From assembly GCA_015067145.1 (NCBI GenBank), contig SVNA01000003.1, forward strand, positions 1 to 64,000: a stretch of 64,000 bases of DNA, written 5' to 3'. The notes beneath the pieces are model-generated. The model saw only the letters and a program-made list of their open reading frames with translations. It searched no databases and was not told the DNA's origin. Position numbers and translations under genes: made by a program. This DNA comes from Oscillospiraceae bacterium. Lineage in GTDB: Bacteria > Bacillota > Clostridia > Oscillospirales > Ruminococcaceae. Of this stretch, positions 10,467 to 18,033 are shown in pieces (within the stretch, counting starts at the first letter, position 1; every line of letters begins with the position of its first letter).

Positions 10467-11447
10467 ATGGAAAAAATTGTACGTCCGGAATCTATGGCAA
10501 GAATTACTACTCCTGAACTTGCAGAAGCATTTATTGCAGAGCAGATTAAAGAAGTAAGAGAACAGGTTGGCGACAAAAAGGTTCTTCTCGCACTCAGCGG
10601 CGGCGTAGACTCTTCTGTTGTAGCAGCACTTCTCATCAAAGCTATCGGCAAACAGCTGGTTTGCGTTCACGTAAACCACGGTCTTCTCAGAAAAGGCGAA
10701 CCGGAACAGGTTGTAAAGGTATTCCGTGATGAAATGGATGCCAACCTTGTTTATGTTGACGCTGTTGACCGCTTCCTCGACAAACTCGCAGGCGTTGCAG
10801 CACCGGAAGAAAAACGTAAAATCATCGGTGCAGAATTCATCCGTGTATTCGAAGAAGAAGCACGCAAACAGGAAGGCATCGAGTTCCTCGCACAGGGTAC
10901 AATCTATCCTGATATCCTCGAATCTGACGGCGTAAAAGCACACCACAATGTTGGCGGTCTGCCGGAAGACCTTCAGTTCGGTCTTGTAGAACCTGTTAAA
11001 CTTCTCTTCAAAGACGAAGTTCGCGTTGTTGGCGAAGCTCTCGGACTTCCACACGGTATGGTATACCGTCAGCCATTCCCGGGCCCTGGCCTTGGTGTTC
11101 GCTGCCTTGGTGCTATCACACGTGACCGCCTTGAAGCTGTAAGAGAATCTGATGCAATCCTCCGCGAAGAATTTGCCAAAAACGGTCTCGAAGGCAAAGT
11201 TTGGCAGTACTTCACAGCAATTCCTGATATCAAATCTGTTGGTGTTAAAGATGACAAACGTACAGATGCATGGCCTGTTATCATCCGTGCCGTTAACACA
11301 ACAGACGCTATGACAGCAACAATAGAAGAAGTTCCATACGAGCTCCTCAAACATATCACAAACAGAATCACAACAGAAGTTGAAGGCGTAAACCGCGTTC
11401 TCTTTGATCTCACACCAAAGCCATCCGGCACAATCGAATGGGAATAA
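10467..11447 (+). CDS. guaA: GMP synthase, ATP-pyrophosphatase subunit only
   Basis: Activates XMP by adenylation and aminates it to GMP. Residues 38-47 carry the N-type ATP-pyrophosphatase P-loop ([10 protein letters not shown]). [12 protein letters not shown] and the C-terminal dimerisation domain ending in KPSGTIEWE complete the synthetase half. At 326 residues it lacks the roughly 190-residue N-terminal class I glutamine amidotransferase domain of ordinary bacterial GuaA. Its own ATG, GGAGG site and promoter show that it starts here and is not a truncated fragment. The glutaminase must be encoded elsewhere, as in the two-subunit archaeal enzymes, or free ammonia is used. No amidotransferase gene is in this window. 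Confidence 0.95.
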   Translation: MEKIVRPESMARITTPELAEAFIAEQIKEVREQVGDKKVLLALSGGVDSSVVAALLIKAIGKQLVCVHVNHGLLRKGEPEQVVKVFRDEMDANLVYVDAVDRFLDKLAGVAAPEEKRKIIGAEFIRVFEEEARKQEGIEFLAQGTIYPDILESDGVKAHHNVGGLPEDLQFGLVEPVKLLFKDEVRVVGEALGLPHGMVYRQPFPGPGLGVRCLGAITRDRLEAVRESDAILREEFAKNGLEGKVWQYFTAIPDIKSVGVKDDKRTDAWPVIIRAVNTTDAMTATIEEVPYELLKHITNRITTEVEGVNRVLFDLTPKPSGTIEWE

Positions 11448-11465
11448 TACTTTAAAAAGTCAAAG

Positions 11466-11500
11466 AGGGATGTGTTTTGCCGAACACATCCCTATTTTTT
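11466..11500 (+). terminator. guaA terminator
   Basis: An 11-bp stem (11466-11476 with 11483-11493), a 6-nt loop and a six-T tail. Confidence 0.92.
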
Positions 11501-11553
11501 GTGGAAATTTTTATACTTTCTGCAACCTGAATATAAATTTTTGAATATCTTTC

Positions 11554-11587
11554 AAGCTGACTGCCTCAAACAGTCAGCTTATTTTTT
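11554..11587 (+). terminator. Second terminator hairpin, shared with the micropeptide stop
   Basis: A perfect 10-bp stem (11554-11563 with 11571-11580) is followed on the plus strand by ATTTTTTG. On the minus strand the same hairpin begins at the stop codon of the small hydrophobic ORF. Confidence 0.75.
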
Positions 11588-11710
11588 GTTTTCAGTATAT
11601 ATACTGAGTATAACTGTAACAGTTATACCTACAGCAGTAAACACAATGCCCAGTAAAGTTGAGAGAATACCAATCAGCGAAACCACTGTTTCCAGTTCAA
11701 TCAGATACAT
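11579..11710 (-). CDS. Putative 43-residue hydrophobic peptide
   Basis: A short ORF starting at ATG 11710 (MYLIELETVVSLIGILS...) with one membrane-spanning stretch covering most of its length and a charged C-terminus (YTENKK). A very good Shine-Dalgarno (AAAGGGGTGAT) ends about 6-7 nt before the ATG; a GTG at 11716 is also in frame. The stop codon sits on a 10-bp hairpin. Size, single membrane span and isolated position resemble the holin-like/TxpA-type membrane toxins of type I toxin-antitoxin loci, but the sequence is not one I recognise and no antisense RNA is evident. It may simply be a small membrane protein, or not expressed. Confidence 0.45.
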   Translation of the reverse strand: MYLIELETVVSLIGILSTLLGIVFTAVGITVTVILSIYTENKK

Positions 11711-11806
11711 ATACACATCACCCCTTTCTGCCTGCTGCAGAAAGAGATGTAATTTCCACAGGGGAATTATAGTGTAATATTATATCTTAATCAATCTGAA
11801 AAATAA

Positions 11807-11859
11807 AAAAGTGTATCAGTCTTGTACACATTTCAGTGCAGGTACTCTGATACACTTTT
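11807..11859 (-). terminator. Terminator after the ferredoxin-like gene
   Basis: A 13-bp stem (11807-11819 with 11847-11859) with a 27-nt loop. On the minus strand it is followed by TT-A-TTTTT. Confidence 0.75.
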
Positions 11860-11865
11860 ATTGTT

Positions 11866-12570
11866 TTACTCAACAATTCTGCCGTCGGTGGAGATTGTCA
11901 CAATCTGCCATGGGATAAACTTGCCGCTTTTTATAAGAGCCTGTTTTGTTGCATTTTCAATGCCGCCGCAGCAAGGCACCTCCATTCTCACAACGGTAAC
12001 ACTCTTTATATCGTTGTTTGCGATAATCTGTGTCAGCTTTTCGCTGTAGTCCACCATATCCAGCTTTGGACAGCCGATAAGTGTAACTCGGTTGCGGATA
12101 AATCTGTTGTGGAAATCTCCGTATGCGTAGGCTGTGCAGTCTGCGGCAATCAGCAGATTTGCACCATTGAAGAACGGGGCGTTTACAGGTGCAAGCTTAA
12201 TCTGCACAGGCCACTGGGAAAGCTGGCTTACAGCAGGTGCAGAGCAGGCCGCATCTGATTTGTTTTCGCTGCGTTTTATCTCTTTGGACATGGAACCGGG
12301 GCAGCCGCACAGCTTTTCGCCCTGTTTATTCTGTTTCTGCTTTGCAGCCATAACTGCAGCTTCGTTGTAGGCAGGAGCCTCTCTTTCTTCAAAACTGATG
12401 GCACCTGTAGGACAGGCCGGCAGACAGTCGCCCAATCCGTCGCAGTAATCCTCTCTTGTCAGCTTTGCTTTGCCGTCAATCATTTCGATGGCACCCTCAT
12501 GACATGCCTTTGCACACAGTCCGCAGCCGTTGCATTTTTCTTCGTTTATTTTAATAATTTTTCTTATCAT
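11866..12570 (-). CDS. 4Fe-4S ferredoxin-like protein
   Basis: 234 residues. The N-terminal 60 residues form a two-cluster ferredoxin module: Cys13, 16, 19 and 23 form a full motif, while the second motif (CDGLGDCLPACP) has Leu46 where the second Cys would be, a variant I recall as normal for this family. The C-terminal part carries more Cys (LCGCPGS, AADCTAYAYG, IGCPKLD, VPCCGG), suggesting another metal or redox site. It is probably a cytoplasmic electron-transfer protein of anaerobes; partner unknown. ATG 12570 follows GAGAGGAA. It forms its own transcript, divergent from the MATE gene. Confidence 0.85.
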   Translation of the reverse strand: MIRKIIKINEEKCNGCGLCAKACHEGAIEMIDGKAKLTREDYCDGLGDCLPACPTGAISFEEREAPAYNEAAVMAAKQKQNKQGEKLCGCPGSMSKEIKRSENKSDAACSAPAVSQLSQWPVQIKLAPVNAPFFNGANLLIAADCTAYAYGDFHNRFIRNRVTLIGCPKLDMVDYSEKLTQIIANNDIKSVTVVRMEVPCCGGIENATKQALIKSGKFIPWQIVTISTDGRIVE

Positions 12571-12773
12571 AATATATTCCTCTCAAAAGTATCGGTGTTT
12601 CGTTTTATTGTCTATGTCTGTATTATATATGATAAAAAGAGAAGATTCTGTTGTATTTACAACGAAACTGTAATTGTTAAATAAATTATAGCTTTTTTTC
12701 GCTGAATATTGTAATATATTCGTAGTACACAATTTGTTTTGAAGAAAAATATATCAGAGGGGAGAGAAAGCCT

Positions 12774-14156
12774 GTGGGAAAAAGAAAAAGCCGCATCGAC
12801 TGGGGCATAGTGGCGGTTATATGGGCACTTGCCTGGCCAACAATGCTGGAACAGGCAATGCAGACAGCGGTGCAGTATATCGACACTGCAATGGTGGGCT
12901 CCCTTGGTACACAGGCAACTGCGGCGGTTGGCTCCACAACCACTGTAAATTGGCTTATATCCAGCTCTATCTCTGCCCTCAGCATAGGTTTTCTTGCATT
13001 TATTGCCAAAGCCTGCGGTGCAAAGGATAAAACTTCTGCCAGCAAAGCTGTGGGACAGGCGGTGCTTGTAACACTTGTGGTGGGCATCTTTTTCACTGCT
13101 GTTACACTTGGCCTCAGCAGCAAGGTGCCGGTATGGATGCAGGTGGAAAGCGGTATACAGGCTGTTGCTTCCCGATATTTTTTTATACTGTATATGCCTA
13201 TGCTGCCGAGAACGGCAAGCATAATCTTCGGCACAGTTCTCCGTGCGGCAGGGGATACAAAAACACCTATGAAGGTAGGCGTGACGGTAAATATCATAAA
13301 CGTCATCCTCAACTTTCTGCTTATATATCCGACCAGAACGGTAAACTGGTTCGGCCTTTCCTTTACAATGTTTGGTGCAGGTTTCGGTGTGCTGGGTGCG
13401 GCGGCTGCCAGTGCAATAGCCTTTACAGTGGGCGGTATATACATAACTGCTGTACTGTGGCGTCATCCTATGGTTTCTCCGAGAGGGCAGAGCATAGCCC
13501 CCGATATGCATATTCTCCGTCCTTGCTTAAAGGTTGCACTGCCCAATATGCTGCAGCGTTTCGGCACAAGCTTTGGCTATGTAGCATTTGCTTCTATGAT
13601 AAACTCCGTCGGCGAAATTGCCACAGCAGCACACACCATCGCCAACACAGTTGAATCTGCTTTCTATATCCCGGGTTTTGGTATGCAGACTGCGGCAGCA
13701 ACTTTGACAGGCAACGCCTATGGTGCAAAGGATAAAAAGAAGATGAACAGCATTACAAGGATGTTTATCGCTATCGAAATCTGCCTTATGATACTTTCGG
13801 GCACAGCGCTGTTCTTTGCGGCAAATCCTCTGGTTGATATCTTCTCAAACAGCGATGAGGTTATAACTCTTGGCACAACTGTGCTCAAGATGGTTGCTTT
13901 GTCAGAACCACTGTACGGAGTGGCCCTTATCACAGAGGGCTTTATGATGGGTGTGGGAAAAACAAAAACCCCGTTTGTCTACAACATTATAGGCATGTGG
14001 GGAGTGCGTATCCTGGGCACATTTATCTGCACACAGCTTCTCGGCATGGGGCTTGTGGCGGCCTGGGCCTGTATGATTGCCCACAATGTGCTGCTTTGCT
14101 GTCTGTACTTTATAAGCTATGTAAAAGGCAGCTGGAATCCGCTGAAAGAAATTTAA
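12774..14156 (+). CDS. MATE-family efflux transporter
   Basis: 460 residues with about 12 predicted membrane segments in two pseudo-repeats, the standard size and pattern. WALAWPTMLEQAMQTAVQYIDTAMVG at the N-terminus and the later P-rich and AATLTGNAYGA segments are typical of the Na+/H+-coupled multidrug and toxin extrusion family (DinF/NorM-like). The GTG start at 12774 is chosen because a GAGGGGAGA site lies about 10 nt upstream and no later ATG has a site. Substrate cannot be predicted. Confidence 0.93.
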   Translation: MGKRKSRIDWGIVAVIWALAWPTMLEQAMQTAVQYIDTAMVGSLGTQATAAVGSTTTVNWLISSSISALSIGFLAFIAKACGAKDKTSASKAVGQAVLVTLVVGIFFTAVTLGLSSKVPVWMQVESGIQAVASRYFFILYMPMLPRTASIIFGTVLRAAGDTKTPMKVGVTVNIINVILNFLLIYPTRTVNWFGLSFTMFGAGFGVLGAAAASAIAFTVGGIYITAVLWRHPMVSPRGQSIAPDMHILRPCLKVALPNMLQRFGTSFGYVAFASMINSVGEIATAAHTIANTVESAFYIPGFGMQTAAATLTGNAYGAKDKKKMNSITRMFIAIEICLMILSGTALFFAANPLVDIFSNSDEVITLGTTVLKMVALSEPLYGVALITEGFMMGVGKTKTPFVYNIIGMWGVRILGTFICTQLLGMGLVAAWACMIAHNVLLCCLYFISYVKGSWNPLKEI

Positions 14157-14165
14157 TATATTTTT

Positions 14166-14217
14166 AACTGCTGAAGTTTTTGTTGTGATATCAAAAATGT
14201 TCAGCGGTTTTATTTTT
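14166..14217 (+). terminator. Terminator after the MATE gene
   Basis: A 10-bp stem with one G-U pair (14166-14175 with 14200-14209), a 24-nt loop and a TTTTATTTTT tail. Confidence 0.65.
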
Positions 14218-14262
14218 CAGCAAATTTTTATTTTATCTGACATATATTTACAGTTTGTTTAT

Positions 14263-14291
14263 TTGACTTAAATACCAAATAAATGTACAAT
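14263..14291 (+). promoter_or_regulatory. glgB promoter
   Basis: TTGACT (14263-14268), a 17-bp spacer and TACAAT (14286-14291). A second -10-like TATAAT lies at 14301-14306. Confidence 0.6.
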
Positions 14292-14377
14292 AAAATAAAG
14301 TATAATTGCGTATTGTGTGCGCAGTTATGCTTTGATTGCGAAAAATTATATACATTACATTTCAGAAGGTGAAAATT

Positions 14378-16612
14378 ATGTACAGAATTTTGGAATTAAA
14401 TCCTCAGCTTGAATATTTCAAAGGTGATATCGACCTTAGAATGGCTCTCTATAATGATACAAAAAACCGTCTTCTCGGTGAAGGCCAGACACTTAACGAT
14501 TTTGCAAATGCACATCATTTCTTCGGCTTCCACCGCACAGAAAGCGGCTGGGTTTACAGAGAATGGGCACCAAGTGCATATCAGCTCTATCTGACAGGGG
14601 AATTCAACAACTGGAATCTGACAGAATATCCTATGACACGTCTGGACGGAGGAGTATGGGAACTGTACCTCGATGGCGAAAATGCTCTCTGGGACGGCTG
14701 CAAGGTTAAAACCGTGGTTGATGCAAATATGACCCGCACAGAACATATCCCGCTCTTTGCACGCCGTGTAACACAGGATAAAGGTGCGGTTACCTGGACA
14801 GCAGAGGTCGTGGACCACAAACCATTTGACTGGACAGACAAAGACTTCAAAGGCGAAGATTCCCTCTACATATACGAAGCACACGTTGGTATGGCACAGG
14901 AAGAAGGCAAGGTTGGCACCTACCGCGAATTCGCCGACTATGTCCTTCCACGAGTAAAATACGCAGGCTACAACACAATTCAGCTTATGGCTATTATGGA
15001 ACACCCATACTACGGCAGCTTTGGCTATCAGGTTTCCAACTTTTACGCAGCTTCCAGTTGGTTCGGCAAACCTGAAGACCTCAAATATCTTGTAAACAAA
15101 GCTCACGAAATGGGCATCCGTGTTCTGCTGGACGTTGTGCACTCCCACGCTGTTAAAAACACAGCAGAAGGCATCAATATGTTCGACGGCACAGAATGGC
15201 AGTTCTTCCATTCCGGTGCAAAGGGCGATCACCCTGCATGGGGCACAAAATGCTTTGACTACGGCAAGGACGGTGTTCTCCACTTCCTCCTCTCCAACCT
15301 TAAATTCTGGATGGAAGAATACCACTTTGACGGCTTCCGTTTTGACGGTATCACCTCCATGCTCTACCATGACCACGGCCTCGGCACAAACTTTGACTCC
15401 AACGACAAATACTTCTCCCTCAACACACATACAGAAGCTATCACATACCTCCAGCTTGCAAACGAGCTTATCCGTCAGGTTAACCCAGATGCAATCACAG
15501 TTGCAGAGGATATGTCCGGTATGCCTGGTATGTGTCTGCCAATCGAAGACGGCGGCATCGGCTTTGACTTCCGTCTCGGTATGGGTCTGCCTGATATGTG
15601 GGTTAAGACAGTAAAAGACAAATCCGACGAACAGTGGGATATCGGCGGAATGTGGGGCGATATGTGTCTGCGCCGTCCGGGCGAAAAAACAGTGGCTTAC
15701 GTTGAAAGCCACGACCAGGCACTTGTTGGCGACAAGACAATGATCTTCCGCCTTGCAGATGCAAATATGTACACAGATATGAACAAGGACTGTCACAACC
15801 CAATCATCGACCGTGCAATCGCTCTCCACAAGATGATCCGTCTGTTCACAATCGCAGGCGGCGGCGAAGCATATCTCAACTTTATGGGCAACGAATTCGG
15901 CCACCCTGAATGGATTGACTTCCCACGCGAGGGCAACGGCTGGAGTTTCCACTACTGCCGCCGTCAGTGGAGCCTTATGGACAATGATATGCTCAAATAT
16001 CAGGGTCTTGGCGAATTTGACCGCGACGTTGTACTGCTGACAAAAGAAAAGAATATGTTCAGCCAGCTTATGGGCAATCTTATGCTCCATGAAGATAAGG
16101 TTATCGCATTCTACCGCAAAGGTCTGCTCTTTGCATTCAACTTCCACCACAGCGATTCCTACCAGGGTGTAAGAATTCCTGTACCTAACAAAGCAGACTA
16201 CACCGTTGCACTTTCCTCCGATGACTACAAATACGGCGGCTTCGGACAGATTGCACATATGACATACCCTGTAAAGGAAATTGACGGCAGAAATGTTGTG
16301 GAACTTTATCTCCCTGCACGTACAGCAGTTGTGCTGGTTGAGGGCGAAATTCAGGATGCACCCACAGAAGTAAAGGCTGAAGAAAAACCTAAACGCACAA
16401 GAAAAACAGCGGCAAAAAAGGTTGCTGAAGGCGAAGAAAAACCAAAGCGTACAAGAAAAACAAAGGCTGAAAAAGAGGCAGAAGCTGCAGATGCAGAGGA
16501 AAAACCAAAACGCAGAAGAACAACCAAAAAAGCAGCAGAAACAGCCGAAGCAACCGAAGAAAAGCCAAAAAGAACAAGAAAAACAAAGAAAGCTGAAGAA
16601 ACAGCAGAATAG
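14378..16612 (+). CDS. glgB: 1,4-alpha-glucan branching enzyme with a basic repeat tail
   Basis: Creates alpha-1,6 branches in glycogen. 744 residues. A CBM48-like N-terminal domain (about 40-150) is followed by the GH13 barrel with nucleophile Asp323 (GFRFDGITSM) and acid/base Glu377 (VAEDMSG), then the C-terminal beta domain. The sequence is closer to the eukaryotic-like GH13 subfamily than to E. coli GlgB. From about residue 667 there is an 80-residue Lys/Arg/Ala/Glu tail with four EEKPKR(T/R)R(K/T)T repeats, resembling histone H1 or AT-hook tails and alien to this family. The start is ATG 14378 after AGAAGGTGA; the upstream in-frame TTG lacks a site. No other glg gene is nearby. Confidence 0.95.
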   Translation: MYRILELNPQLEYFKGDIDLRMALYNDTKNRLLGEGQTLNDFANAHHFFGFHRTESGWVYREWAPSAYQLYLTGEFNNWNLTEYPMTRLDGGVWELYLDGENALWDGCKVKTVVDANMTRTEHIPLFARRVTQDKGAVTWTAEVVDHKPFDWTDKDFKGEDSLYIYEAHVGMAQEEGKVGTYREFADYVLPRVKYAGYNTIQLMAIMEHPYYGSFGYQVSNFYAASSWFGKPEDLKYLVNKAHEMGIRVLLDVVHSHAVKNTAEGINMFDGTEWQFFHSGAKGDHPAWGTKCFDYGKDGVLHFLLSNLKFWMEEYHFDGFRFDGITSMLYHDHGLGTNFDSNDKYFSLNTHTEAITYLQLANELIRQVNPDAITVAEDMSGMPGMCLPIEDGGIGFDFRLGMGLPDMWVKTVKDKSDEQWDIGGMWGDMCLRRPGEKTVAYVESHDQALVGDKTMIFRLADANMYTDMNKDCHNPIIDRAIALHKMIRLFTIAGGGEAYLNFMGNEFGHPEWIDFPREGNGWSFHYCRRQWSLMDNDMLKYQGLGEFDRDVVLLTKEKNMFSQLMGNLMLHEDKVIAFYRKGLLFAFNFHHSDSYQGVRIPVPNKADYTVALSSDDYKYGGFGQIAHMTYPVKEIDGRNVVELYLPARTAVVLVEGEIQDAPTEVKAEEKPKRTRKTAAKKVAEGEEKPKRTRKTKAEKEAEAADAEEKPKRRRTTKKAAETAEATEEKPKRTRKTKKAEETAE

Positions 16613-16624
16613 TTTTTAATGTAA

Positions 16625-16654
16625 ACGGGAGAGGTGAGAACCTCTCCTGTTTTT
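16625..16654 (+). terminator. glgB terminator
   Basis: A 10-bp stem with one G-U pair (16625-16634 with 16641-16650), a 6-nt loop and a T tail. Confidence 0.85.
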
Positions 16655-16733
16655 ATATACTTGATGTGGGACTTTTTTAATGGTAAGATATTGATATAGA
16701 TTATCGTTAAAAATTAATTCAGGGAGAAAACTT

Positions 16734-17180
16734 ATGGAACTTAAAATTGTAGGCAAGGACAGTGCAGATTTTCTTATGCTGGCAGACAAGCTGGACGAAT
16801 ATTACTTTGAAATTGTAGGGCCTGTACAGGCACGCTATGCCGAGGTTAACAAACCCCACAATATGAACGGCCTGTGTGTTGTATATGAAAATGATGAGCC
16901 AATCGGCTGCGGTGCATGGAAACAGATTGACGAAACAACGGCAGAAATCAAACGCATCTATGTACTGCCACAGCACAGAAGAAAGGGTGTTGCGTCGATG
17001 ATTGTAAAGGGGATGGAGGAAGATGCTCTCAAAGCAGGTTTCCGCCACTATATTCTGGAAACTGCCCGCACAACAATGGATTCCGCAAATCTGTATTTCT
17101 CACTGGGATACAAGGAGATTGACTATTACGGCAGCCCTGCAGGTGCCGAAAACTGCCGCTGTTTTGAGAAAAATGTATAG
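16734..17180 (+). CDS. GNAT-family N-acetyltransferase
   Basis: 148 residues. The acetyl-CoA loop is clear (VLPQHRRKGVASMIVKGME, about residues 82-100), with the preceding strand CGAWKQID...AEIKRIYV and a final strand that fits the family (LYFSLGYKEID). The acceptor substrate is unknown. It starts at ATG 16734 after AGGGAGAA and is monocistronic. Confidence 0.9.
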   Translation: MELKIVGKDSADFLMLADKLDEYYFEIVGPVQARYAEVNKPHNMNGLCVVYENDEPIGCGAWKQIDETTAEIKRIYVLPQHRRKGVASMIVKGMEEDALKAGFRHYILETARTTMDSANLYFSLGYKEIDYYGSPAGAENCRCFEKNV

Positions 17181-17210
17181 GCACAATATTTAACAGCATT
17201 ACCAAATAAA

Positions 17211-17246
17211 AAATATACCGCATCGGTTTTCCCGATGCGGTATTTG
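17211..17246. terminator. Bidirectional terminator between the GNAT and PII-like genes
   Basis: A perfect 12-bp stem (17215-17226 with 17232-17243) with a 5-nt loop. T-rich stretches occur on both strands, the better one on the minus strand. Confidence 0.88.
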
Positions 17247-17304
17247 TATATGTATATATTTTTAAAAGCTGTTTTGTGGAATATCCAAAGGAATATTCTG
17301 CAGA

Positions 17305-18021
17305 TTATCCCTCTACAATCTCCTCGTCACTTGTAAAGCTGAGGCCCATTACCTTGTCGATTGGCAAACTCAGCACAACGCCTTTGGCTTGGCTGTTCAT
17401 GCCGCAGTTTTCGCTTATAGCCTGCATAATTCGCATCTTGCTGCGGTGATCAGCGATAATCATAACAATTTCCTTTTCCTCATGGAGGGTAACACCCCAG
17501 AAGCTTACAGCCTTCTCGTCACCGATAGCACGGCTGTGTATAACTGTGCCGCCTCTTGCACCGTATGCACGGGCAACGGTCATAAGTTCTTCGCTGTAGC
17601 CGTTGTTTACGGCTGCAAGAATAAGTGAATGTTTATATTCTGACATCTGGTCATTGTCCTTTCTTTCAAGATTTACAAGGCTTCCGCCTTCAAGATGCTG
17701 CAGCAGCTGCACCATAACACCGCTGCCGCTGTCAATGGGTATAGTAAAAGCGATACCGCTGCCGGGTACACCAAAGGTAAGTCTGCGGTAGATGGTACGC
17801 AGCATTCTGTTGGCAAAAGATGTTGGCAGAAAACTGAGCAGCATGTGTTTGTCGGGGTTGCCAACGCCAAGAATATCCACCATTTCGCTTGGTGCAGTGC
17901 CTTTTGCATCGTTTATGGTGTAATGCAGAGGCACCTTGTTTTCAAAATAAAGGTCGGTGGCTCTATCTGCAAATTTAGGAGCAGCAATCATTATAAGAAT
18001 ACGATATCCGTTATTATTCAT
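17305..18021 (-). CDS. Tandem PII-like signalling protein
   Basis: 238 residues, about twice a PII (GlnB) subunit. Two ferredoxin-like halves can be seen, roughly 5-110 and 125-235; the second contains ARAYGARGGTVIHSRAIG followed by EKEIVMIIADHRSKMRIM, close to the canonical PII strand-loop pattern. PII proteins sense ATP/ADP and 2-oxoglutarate or other small ligands and bind a partner, often a transporter. Here the partner is almost certainly the DUF1538 membrane protein encoded 12 nt upstream in the same operon. It starts at ATG 18021 after GGAGGG. The uridylylation-type T-loop Tyr is not evident. Ligand unknown. Confidence 0.8.
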   Translation of the reverse strand: MNNNGYRILIMIAAPKFADRATDLYFENKVPLHYTINDAKGTAPSEMVDILGVGNPDKHMLLSFLPTSFANRMLRTIYRRLTFGVPGSGIAFTIPIDSGSGVMVQLLQHLEGGSLVNLERKDNDQMSEYKHSLILAAVNNGYSEELMTVARAYGARGGTVIHSRAIGDEKAVSFWGVTLHEEKEIVMIIADHRSKMRIMQAISENCGMNSQAKGVVLSLPIDKVMGLSFTSDEEIVEG

Positions 18022-18033
18022 ACTGTAACCCTC

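Noticed and set aside
11472-11777. 101-codon plus-strand ORF after guaA
   Set aside because: It begins inside the guaA terminator, lacks a Shine-Dalgarno and has a random composition. The minus-strand small ORF in the same place is better supported.
14396-16258. 620-codon antisense ORF opposite glgB
   Set aside because: Same codon-bias artefact; composition is dominated by Cys, Val and Phe and no start signal is present.
16389-16586. Minus-strand Leu/Phe-rich small membrane ORF opposite the GlgB tail
   Set aside because: Its hydrophobic composition is the direct complement of Lys/Glu-rich codons (AAA, GAA) in the tail; no start signal.
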